A stretch of DNA of 64,000 nucleotides from Pithys albifrons albifrons (lineage: Eukaryota > Chordata > Aves > Passeriformes > Thamnophilidae): assembly GCF_047495875.1 (NCBI RefSeq), contig NC_092459.1, positions 43,111,414 to 43,175,413 on the forward strand, given 5' to 3'. The position numbers and the translations under genes are program-made. Numbering within the stretch: position 1 is the stretch's first letter; every line of letters starts with the position of its first letter. Below the pieces are notes generated by a model that was not told where the DNA came from, searched no databases, and saw nothing but the letters and a program-made list of their open reading frames with translations. Shown here one piece after another: positions 24,904-34,500 of this stretch.

Positions 24904-27050
24904 TCTTTCATTTCTTCATCGAAGAATATATTGTACTGATTTTTTTCACTGAAATTTGCTAACAAGACATTTTGTCCATTTAACGAACTCAATCAACTCA
25001 TTTGTGTCCGTTTTAACCAATATTGTAGTCTCTAACGATTTTTTACACCAAATGTCGTTAAAATAAATCAATCTTTAAAAATAAATACTTTAAAAACGGT
25101 ATTAAAGAGGATATTTTGTGTCTTTTCGAAAGGAAGTGCAGAGAGATCTCGTATTTTATAAATGTGCCCTTGTGCCACAAGAAACATAATCTTGAGCACT
25201 TCCAGTAAGTGGTGTAGAGCATTGTTTTTTCCCGGTAACCTTAATTTCTTGTTCATGGCTGAGGTTTCACGTGTGTTAAAATCTCGTACATTTCTATGTT
25301 AGATATCGTCCCGGTCATAAGATCCAAGCATATAAAATTACTGGCTATTTAATATTGTAAAATAATCGCTATTGTAAGGGGGGAAGGGAGGTTATGAGCT
25401 AAAAGCAGCAGCATGTTGTACGAATGCGTAAGGCAGGTCAGTGTAGGAAGTCGACCTCACTGTTGAAATAACCTATAGGAAATTTACGGTTGACGACTGC
25501 AAAGGAATTTCAGGATTTAAAGCTTCTGCTCCATTTGCCAGCCTGCTTGTATTTGAACACTCTTGCCCACCCTCACTTTTTTCTTGCAAACGATCACACG
25601 GAGCCTCCACCTTGGTGTTTCACACAGAAATGAGGCACTAGCGAGGGAATTGACGCTTTCCTGAAAGGCAACAAAAGGAGTAAACAGGCCCATAGGGGCA
25701 AAGGCGTCCCCCTTAATTGGGCAGACTGATCGACGCCACTTCCCAAACAACAGCAAGTGCTTTGCAAATGCATAAGCCCCTTGCATTCAGGTTCTGCACG
25801 AATCGGTTTTTTGCTTTGGCTTTTGTTTGTGTGTCCTTGGGATAAGAGAAGATGCCGAGAGGGTGGGAGAGGGCTAATAAGAAAGTCATTGAGCCTCGGT
25901 TTTAAATAGGTATGTGCAAAGTTTAAAGGGTATATATAATACTGAATGTAAAGCGAGGTTATGTGCGAGTAGGTGGTGATAGGGCAGAACACTTTCATCT
26001 GTAGTTTACACTAAGGAAGATGGACAGCTAGAAAATAAAACGAATTCTCACCTAATTTGTTTGTTTATTCTGACGTGTACAAAAATATTTTAAAAACGTT
26101 TGGCCGTGAATACAGCAACGGGAAGAGCTGGAGGGCAGGACGATAGCCGTGTACCTGGGTGCGCGGAAGGGGAGTGACTTTGGAAAGGAGCTGTGACCAA
26201 GCCCTTCACACATCATACATTTCTTTTTCGAATTGGATTCCCCCTCCCGCTGGCAGTGAAGACTTAAAAGCAGCGCAGTCCCCGGTCAGCGTTATTCCTC
26301 CCTCTTTGTCTTCTTCCTCATAGTTGCGGGATTTTGTGGTGGTCTTTTTTTGGTGGTGTTGGTGGTTTTGTTTGGTTTTTGATTTTTCTTTTTTCCCCGT
26401 CCTCGTCTTCTTTACTCTCTGTCAGTCCTCTCCCAACTGCTGATTGAGGTTCACTCCAATTCTCGGCTTGAAAACTGGGCTCCTATTTAGGAAGTCATTA
26501 ATCACATCCCCTCCCCCGGAAAGAGATGGCGGAGAAACCTGTGAAGTACAATTCCTCGCCCCATCCCCCCTTCAGAAATGTTTTGAGACGCTGAACCTCC
26601 GCACATTCTGGGCCATAATAAGGTGATACCGCGTTTCCGGCAGGCTTTTAATTTGAATGCGTAATTAGTAACGATCCGGTTATACATCTGCCCGCATTTT
26701 GTGCAGAGGGTGACACAGATGCCTCTCGGCGTACCCGTCCGTGTCTCTACACACGTGTGTCCCTCATCCGTGAGCATCTCGCCTTCATGTGCGTAGGCGC
26801 ACCCCGGCTGCAATGGGCACAGATACCCCCATAATCTCTTCTGCACGGCCGCCCCTGCACGTAGCTGTTGTACAGTGGGCTGTATCTAGAAACGCACGGT
26901 TCTTCCTATGGATTTGTGCATGCACGGGAGGGCAGAAACCCCAGAATGATACGTCATCTCGATTTCCCGTAAAGAAGCGTGCAGATTAGCTGTCCGAAAA
27001 GGAAGGAGAAAAAAAAAGTGCCGTGTTGAAAATTTCTTGTTCATTCATAA

Positions 27051-27357
27051 ATTATTTTGGTGTGTCAGGCTAGTTGAAATGGCGATTGGCTGCTCCTGCC
27101 TCCTGCCAACCCCTTAAGGATCCGATGTGAAATTAGTAGCAAGAAAGCATGTAATTGACCGAGTCACGTGTGCGCAGGGGGCCAGAAACGGAGCGAGAGA
27201 GACGGGGAAAAATCAAAAGAGGGAAAGCACATTAGACCATGCGAGCTAAATTTGCGATCGTTCAAAATCAGGATGTTAGATTAATGCAGAAGACCACTTC
27301 GATCCACAGGGAAAGTTTTCATCTCACGAGTTTGGAGCAGAGGGCCCGTGGGGCAAC
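27051..27357 (+). promoter_or_regulatory. LIN28B: LIN28B proximal promoter / 5' UTR region
   Basis: An inverted CCAAT box (GATTGGCTG, about 27084-27092) and a canonical E-box CACGTG at 27165-27170 lie 190-275 bases before the start codon. There is no clear TATA box. The exact transcription start is not visible. MYC and MYCN are known activators of LIN28B, so the E-box is a plausible target, but binding here is inference. If the transcript starts upstream of 27239, the 5' UTR contains upstream ATGs at 27239, 27273 and 27284. The one at 27239 would overlap the main ORF. Confidence 0.55.
27165..27170. promoter_or_regulatory. Canonical E-box CACGTG near LIN28B start
   Basis: A palindromic CACGTG stands 188 bases upstream of the LIN28B ATG. 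It is the consensus of MYC/MAX and USF factors. Two further copies at 25268-25273 and 26752-26757 give three within about 2.1 kb. Confidence 0.6.
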
Positions 27358-27367
27358 ATGGCCGAAG
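27358..27367 (+). CDS. LIN28B: LIN28B coding exon 1 (start codon, first 10 coding bases)
   Basis: The sequence CAACATGGCCGAAG|GTTAAT gives Met-Ala-Glu plus the first base of a Gly or Ala codon, then a splice donor. Known vertebrate LIN28B proteins start MAEG, and phase 1 is exactly what exon 2 needs. Splicing 27367 to 28341 yields MAEGASKGG, very close to the human MAEGGASKGG start. The ATG has a good Kozak context (A at -3, G at +4). It is the first in-frame ATG: an in-frame stop TAG lies at 27277-27279 with no ATG between. The donor GTTAAT is weak (T at +3, A at +5). If the intron is retained, translation ends after four residues at TAA 27370-27372. The non-coding part of this exon extends upstream an unknown distance. 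Confidence 0.85.
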
Positions 27368-27410
27368 GTTAATTTTCTTTTTCTATTGTTTTACTATGAA
27401 TTTCGTTCGC

Positions 27411-27455
27411 TCGCTCTCTCCCCCTCTCCCCCCTCCCCTCCCCCCACCCTCTTTT
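27411..27455 (+). repeat. Polypyrimidine (CT/C) tract in LIN28B intron 1
   Basis: About 45 bases are almost wholly C and T, starting with CTCTCTC and passing into C-runs. It lies 44 bases after the weak exon 1 donor and could bind polypyrimidine-tract factors, which is inference. Confidence 0.75.
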
Positions 27456-27797
27456 AACCCAACTATGCATTACCCTTTTTTAGCAGCTCGCGCAAGGGGG
27501 CTTTCTCCAAACCCATTGTTACCCAGCTCAGAAACTGTTCCGTACCGCCCACACCGATTCACAACTTGAAAAGCTTTCAGGGGGCTATTGTTTGAATTGT
27601 TCCTGTTTGATTAAGCACAGTTGCAGTGGTGGGATGAGAAAACGGCCGTACACCTGTCCCAACTTTAATCGAAAGTTTATTCCAAGGAGGGATGGACACA
27701 CGTTGGAAAATAGTGGTTTCGGCGCTGCATGTGCAATAGCCAGTTGTGCAATCTACCCAATTTTGCTTTTTCTCTCTCCTCCAACCCTCCTCGGCCT

Positions 27798-27837
27798 GCC
27801 CCCCTCGCCCCCCCCCCCCCTTTCTCCCCCCCCCGCG
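27798..27837 (-). repeat. C-run cluster; G-quadruplex-prone on the - strand
   Basis: C-runs of six, thirteen and nine bases are separated by short T-containing spacers, so the - strand has long G-runs able to form a G-quadruplex and the + strand an i-motif. The longest run could pair as two short tracts. Homopolymer length here is prone to sequencing error. Confidence 0.7.
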
Positions 27838-28340
27838 CCTTGCGAAGAGAGACTAATTGGGCTGAGAATTTCTCTTGAGAAATGGGATCGGTCTTAAACC
27901 AGCAATATTCAAGTAAAGTATCGCGTTCCGTGCTGTAATGTGGCTGAAAGATGGAGTTAAATGGAAAAATACACGTATGTAGAGAAACGTGGGCTGCCCT
28001 GGGCACAGAGAGAGGGAGAGCCTCCGTGCGCAGTGTTTCCTCTCTGTAACCGCCGGTGATTTTATTTTTTTACGTATTTGGGGGAGAAGGTTTTTAATTT
28101 TAGGATTCATGAAAAAATACGCACTTTTCACCGTTGGCGTTTTGATTTTGTTTTGTTCGCCTCCTCCCCCGTCGTTTTTTTTCTCTGTTCCGTCTGTAGT
28201 AACTCCCTTATACAGCGGCAAAAGGATGTTACCAGAATTTAACTCTTTGCTTTGCATCTTGTCCCTCTCTTCCTTCTTTTTTTCCCCCTTCCCCCCTACC
28301 TCCTACACACCCCCTCCCGCCCTTCCCTCTTCCTCAGCAG

Positions 28341-28525
28341 GGGCGAGTAAAGGTGGAGACGAGCCTGGGAAGTTGCCGGAGCAGGAAGAAGAGGAGGAAT
28401 CCCAGGTTTTGCACGGAACCGGCCATTGCAAATGGTTCAATGTGAGAATGGGATTCGGGTTCATCTCCATGAGCAACCGAGAGGGAAGCCCCTTGGAGTC
28501 TCCAGTTGATGTCTTTGTACACCAA
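28341..28525 (+). CDS. LIN28B: LIN28B coding exon 2 (N-terminus and first half of cold-shock domain)
   Basis: LIN28B binds the terminal loop of let-7 precursors and blocks their processing, keeping cells in a juvenile or proliferative state. Exon 2 encodes residues 4-65 of the assembled protein. There is a charged, unstructured lead with a run of five Glu (residues 19-23), then the cold-shock domain from about residue 25. The KWFNV strand (34-38), RNP1-like GFGFI (41-45) and RNP2-like VDVFVH (59-64) are intact. These are the aromatic RNA-stacking residues of the family. 'GTGHCKWFNVRMGFGFISM' is diagnostic of LIN28; the LHGTGHCKWFN and GFGFIS spelling favours LIN28B over LIN28A. The exon ends at VHQ|, in phase 0, before a strong donor CAA|GTAAGA. 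The acceptor is a tandem CAGCAG. The rest of the domain (beginning SKLF in relatives) and both CCHC zinc knuckles are outside the window. Confidence 0.97.
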
Positions 28526-31500
28526 GTAAGACCCATTTTTGTCTTCCATTTCAGCTTGCCACGTTTGGTTGAGTTCAGTGGGACTCTGGTTTCATGTGAA
28601 GAGAAGTAACCTATCTTTTTCTGGGTATTTAGGAACATCTGTAATTAAAAAGTTGCCTTAGGTAGTGGTTTTGTTGGCAGCATACAATTTGAGTAAATAA
28701 GGTCGTTAGATTGTGCTTAGTTCTCTGTGGCTGGAGATTTGTGTAAAGAGAGAATGTTTTCTCATATCTTCTTACTTGGTTAGAAACGTCTCCTGTGGTT
28801 TTTATTTATTTTCCAATGTCACACTTTTTAACAAGGTTTATCATTTGCCACCAGACTGATCAGGAGCAGATATGCCTTTCCTTGGAAAACTGCTTAAAAT
28901 TAAGCTGGGAAAAGGAAAAATAATGTCGGGTTTCATTCAGATAACATTTGTGTAGTTTTAAACGGTTTACTTGTAAACCTCGAATTACTTTTTAAAAGCT
29001 CATCTGAGATTCGTTAGTGAAATTAAGACATAATTATAGTGTTATTTTGTAGTAATTCAGACCTGAGAGCGTCCCTATCATGGTACTCTGAACCATGTAC
29101 GTGGTTTGGTTGGTTGTTTTTTAATTATTCCTTTTTAGGGAAAAAAAAAACCCCACAAAACTATTAAGGATTCAGACCAAAAGCAACATCTCTGTAAGGC
29201 TGATGGGGAAAGAAGGGCTGGATGGTGCTTGGTTTTGTTTTTAAACACGACAGCGTGGATGGTTTTGTGTTTTGAACGTGGAAACTGGTGTGAACGCCTT
29301 TATGCAAAGGAGTTTCAGATGCAAAATAGGTACAAAATAAGGGAACTTTTCCCGAGGTCTGTACCGTGGTTAGTGAAGAAGGAGCATGAGTAGACCTTCT
29401 CTGGTCCTTCTGCGAGTCTCCAGTTGCAACAGTGCTATTTTGAATTTCCCCCATCTTCTCTGTGATCAGAGAACAGGTATCAGGTAAAGAGACCATTTTG
29501 GGTTGGGGTAGGGCCATGTTAGGGAGGCAAAAAGGCATCTTAACTTTTTACGTAGTTGTCCATTTTCTGTGACGTTTGCAATGACGGGGCAAGGGAGTGT
29601 TCCATGATTATACAGTGATTCCCATTTAATGTTGCATTTAGTGGCCCGGCTTTCTTACGGTAATTTCCACCAGGGTTTATTAAAGCATACACTCTTGATT
29701 AGGTGGTTCTAAAAAAACGGTAAAGAAACTTCTAAAGAAACTGCTGCTGTGGCATGTTGCCATGTGATGGGTAGTGGGGTGAATTTTCTGATCTTGCCTT
29801 ACATGTGCCCTGCAACTAAGGGCCTGCACTTCGATATAGCTATTTGTATTTGGAATTATGTAGCAAGTATAGAATCTAATAGTGAACTTACTGAATTCCT
29901 ACATTTCCTGCTTCATACTGGCATATGAGGTGCCCCCTGTTTGCTGGTGCTTTTTTTCTTTAGAACTGAGTGCATGAAGTACTTCTGAAAGAAAGAGCAG
30001 TCTTCTTCCTTTTCCCCATTTCTTCCCTTCTCTGTATCTTTTTAAGTTTTGAAATTGTTCTTTACAGTTTTAAAAATTTACTTTAAAAATAAACCCCTCC
30101 TTTCTTTAATTTTGGGTTAATATATGTAATTTTTTTTGCTTCTTGAATAGTAGAAGACAAACATTGGAAGCATAGTAGTGCTGTTAATAAAAACACATTT
30201 GAAAACAAAGATATTCTTAGAGCTGTGGAAATAGAGAAGCGTTGAACTGCATGATAACCTGATACATTTAAGTAATACTAGACAAGGTGTGCAGTTTCAT
30301 AATGGAAAATAGTCCTAGAAAATAATAAAGCAGTAATAAATTTGGGAGTTGTTATTCAGTTGTGTCCTCTAAAGGAGGGGACAAGAGGAAAATGTTACAC
30401 AAGCTTGATTATTACAGTTTAATAATCTACAATTTATCCAAACCGTCGAGTTTCTAAGACCTATCACAGTGTAAAATGCAGTGAAAAATATCATGTTTCA
30501 TTGCACATAAACTGTGTGCCTTAGTCCTTTTGAGTTTACTTAGAGCTATGTCTCACTGAGTGGAGTTATTAGTATTCTGCAATGGATTGCACTTTAAAAT
30601 AAAGAAAATATGTTTCTCATCTTTTTCTTTCTGATTAAATCTAAGATATATATACATATAAACTTCATGGTGACATGAATCTTTCTTTTGTCAAATGCAG
30701 AAGTTTTCTGTCTAATGTAATGGGAAGAAATGCTATCTATTATGTTTCAGAGTACATTTTAGATAATTGATATTACTGTATGGAATGCTTTGTGTTAGCT
30801 GACTAGCTGACCAGGGATAACAGTAGCAGCCTGAGCATAAAAATGTCTTTAAATGTGTAATGTTATTTAACAATGCTGGTTTTATAAGACGGTCTGTCGC
30901 CTGAACAGTGATTGGATCCTATTCCTATTAGTTTCATTAATTTGAAAAATATAGTCATGTGAAAGGTCTTTTTCAAGGCAAAGATATTAGTTTATTAATC
31001 TATTGAAACAAAATATTGCTGTTCAAAACTGCTTTGAAAACACCTCATCATTTACTTGTCTGCACCTAGTGTTGCATTCATTCACTCATTCTGCAGTGTC
31101 TGCAGCTGCTAGTATAATTTTATAGAACCAGACAGTCTAAGCAGGGGAAAGAAACTTTAGTTTACTTAGTTCGAGTCCTGTCCAAGCTAGCTTGAGCCCT
31201 GCTACAGTATTTTTACTTTCTTACCTTATCTTTTCTTGGGGAAGTTATGCCCAGTTTATGAGATGTTGCTATGAGCAAAAACTTACGGTATTTTAAGTAA
31301 AAATTCCTGTAATAGTTTAAGCCCACTATACCTAGACCTTTGAGCTTGTAATAATTTTGCTTTCTTCTTGGAGTTCACTCTTGGTTGTATGCAGATTATA
31401 GTCATGTTTTTCTAAAGTCAGTGATTTGCTAATTGTATGTATTGATATACTTTTAGGGGATGTTGCTTTTGTTTGGACTTCCCTTTCACCCAATGAAAGT

Positions 31501-34500
31501 ACTATTCATGAAGCAGCTGTAATATTGAGTTTTTAACTCTGGCTTTTAAGTCCCTCCTTTGGCATTAATCATTTGGATTGATCTTCTGCTGAACTATCTT
31601 CAGATTGTTGTTACCCTTCTGATAATGAGGTACCTAGACCTAAATGCCTTATTTAAGGTAGAAACGCATCAGCCATTATGTATGTTCATCTGTGTGTCAA
31701 CAATGTAATTACATACACTTACAAACGTCTACACTCTTGTCCTTTATAGCTTTATTCTGATACAGCTTACATATTAAAGTCATGTGTTTAGTCTTTCAGG
31801 GTCATATAAAAATTACAAGTCCTAAAAACAATTTAATTTTTTAAATACAAATCATGCCCAATGCAGTAATATGCATAGTCCATTGTTTCTTTATTTTTCT
31901 GTCTTTTTCTAGACCTCTGTTTCTTTTGAAAAAAGACTAAAAATGTAAGAGTAGCAATGTTAGTCCTTTGTAACACTGTTAAATCCAAGGAATGTGCTCC
32001 TTACTGAATTTGACTCAATATTGTCATTGTGATGTGAATTCTGGATATAGTTATGTGTGAGTGGGTCTTGTTAAATTTTAGAAAAATACCTATTTCTCAA
32101 AGGGTAAAACAGACTGGAGAGGTGAAGTGAGTGAAACATATTGTAGTGCACATGAAAAAAGGCCTTCAATGCAACGAACTAAGAAGAGGTGAAGCTCTCA
32201 TAAAATGAAAGAAGGGTGATGCTTGTTATAATTTTTTGCATGTTCGAAATTATACACACAACTTAGATATGTACAACTTTCTTGGATGCTGGCAATAAGG
32301 TAAAATTGCTGTATATTCTTTTTTGCACACACTGTACAGGCAAACTTAGAAACATGTCCCTTTTCCTTTGCTTAGCGTGAAGCCCAGATGTTAACGTTGA
32401 TAATGAAGGGTAGGCTGCTGAATGTAAACAGATCCAATTAAATACATGTTTGTGAATATCAATGGTTATACATTTGTGATCCCTTTCTCAATATTCTTGG
32501 TCTTTCAAGATGGGATGGATTGTTCAGGATAGATGATGTTTGTTGGGACCCTGCTCTATAGTCCAAAATTCTTACTATATTGATGCATTTCTGAACTGGG
32601 ACCTTAAACACAATCCTTCTTTGGGATCCTCTTTTATGAGATGGGGAGAGGAAGGAAGGGAGGAGCAGCATTTAGGAGCTGGTGTTATTTATTTTCTCAC
32701 TAAAAGGAGCATAGTTGGCATGACATTTTTCACTTTCATCTGAACTTTCTCACTGTTGCTACAGGTTACTGTTACTACAAGATTTGATAAAGATGGGAGA
32801 GTCTTTTATTTCATTGAGTCCTTCTGCACTGTACTATCATTGTATATTATAGGTTTTGCTGGTATTACTGAAGTACCTAAAACAAAAGGAGAAAAAATAC
32901 TGAGACTAGTGTGACTGTAAATAGAAGAATAGATGGAAAATGAGACATATAAGCAGCATTGGAAAAGTCTTTTCCCTTATTTGACCAACCACCCTTTTTC
33001 ATGATTAATCAAATGCATGTTCCTTGAATCTTTAGTATTTTAGGTACAGTTTAACTACTCTTTCTAGGTCAAAGTTGGGCTTGGCATGTTACACTCAGTG
33101 CTGAATTTCTTTTATTGTAAGCACATGTGATCCCATGCTTTTACAAGGATGCATTCATTCATCTAGCCTACCTTTTCCATCTGTTTATTATTGAGAGCAT
33201 GTAAAAGCTCTTTATTTCTCAGGATAACTGGAAGTTCTAGGCAAGCAAGCGAAATCAGTATTGCATTGTTCCTTATTGTTAAATATGACATAGCAATGCC
33301 TGTTCTGAAATACAGAAGTACCTATGCAGACTATGCTATTACAGCCTTGTCATCTTTGACTTCTGCTGGGGACCAGGCAAGCCCAGGCCTAACCAAAACA
33401 AAAGCAGCTAGCAGCATTTAGAGAGGGAAGCTGAGGAAGGAAGTGAATGGGGAGTAAACAAGTGTCTGCAGTGAGCATGTGTGTGAGAGATCGTCTCAGA
33501 TCAGATGTGGGTGTCAAAGTCTGCTTGGCAGCCTCAATACTTACAGCATCTGTAATGGGTAGTTGCTGAGGACCTGGAGCCAAGCTTTGGCACTCACCAG
33601 CTGTGTTGCACCATAAAGAGAAAACTGACTTTAAGTTATGGGGACTATGGATTTGTAATGTGGAGCAGTACAGCACTGGGATTTTCTTTTCTTTTTTTGG
33701 CGGGGGGGAAGGAGGGGCTACTAGTTAGTGTCAGTCCTACATTTCAAATCCTACCTATGGACACATAGACAGATGGCAAAATATACTTCACTGACAGCTT
33801 GATAGTTTAAGATGGTTGTCTGAAGAAACTTTTAATTTCATTATTTAAGTTATGGAACCACCACCTTCTGAACCTTCCAGATTTCATCTATTTACATTTA
33901 AACCCAACATTACAGTACATTTTTATTGATAGACCTATGTAGTAGTTAAGTGAATGGCAACACCATTAAACCTAAATGGTGTTAAATCAGATCAGATCTT
34001 GCTGAGGGATTTTAAAATTGCGTATTGACAAGCGAAAATTGCAAGTAGCCCAGAGGCAGAGGCCTGCAGTGGGACTCTTTAACCTTAAGGGGTATTTATC
34101 TCTTTGCCAGAACAGTAAGCACGCCCTTTCCAGAGCATGCTATCCTCCTCTCCAAGACTGAGGAAGTTGTGCACAGGAGTTGGGATACTGGAAGGAAGAG
34201 GATATTTTGTCTGAGGCACAAACATAAGATATCAAAGTAGATATATGAAGCAAAGCTAAAAGGAAATGAATTGTCAGATTGGGGAAAATGTTGTTATTGT
34301 TGCTTGTCCTGGTTTGCAATTACATTACTGAGGTAGTAAGTATATTTAGAGCCATCCAGAGTTTTGTTTCAGACTCTTTACCAAGTATACTCCCATGCAA
34401 ATATTGTTTAATTCATCTTCCTTGTGTAACCCATCACAGTAAAGGCTTGTCATCTTTCCCCACTAATTATCAAAAGAAACAAAATTAGGCCTGCCAGTAT

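Larger units (their letters stand above)
24011..27050. other. LIN28B upstream flank, mostly non-coding
   Basis: Apart from the small ORF at 24697 no exon was recognised. T/G-rich low-complexity stretches lie at 24110-24250 and 26330-26395. Canonical E-boxes CACGTG lie at 25268-25273 and 26752-26757. A 22-codon frame starting MAEKPVK at 26526-26594 superficially resembles the LIN28B start, but it has no suitable donor in the required phase and is not the start. Confidence 0.5.
27368..28340 (+). other. LIN28B: LIN28B intron 1 (973 bases)
   Basis: The intron runs from donor GTTAAT to acceptor CTCAGCAG. It is short and rich in pyrimidine blocks: CT-rich 27411-27455, C-runs 27798-27837, and a long polypyrimidine tract from about 28258 to the acceptor. 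Using the first AG of the acceptor pair would end the intron at 28337 and add one codon (CAG-derived) to the mRNA. No other exon was recognised inside. Confidence 0.8.

Noticed and set aside
26526..26594. MAEKPVK... as the LIN28B start
   Set aside because: It begins with MAE, but no GT donor in phase 1 follows, and the frame stops after 22 codons. The ATG at 27358 fits phase and sequence exactly.
27989..28609. A 206-codon frame spanning LIN28B exon 2
   Set aside because: Only 28341-28525 is exon. The upstream part is intron 1 read-through from a non-ATG codon with a long pyrimidine tract, and the downstream part is intron 2 after a strong donor.
31160..31185. tRNA B-box-like TTAGTTCGAGTCC
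   Set aside because: No matching A-box at the right distance upstream and no cloverleaf could be drawn.
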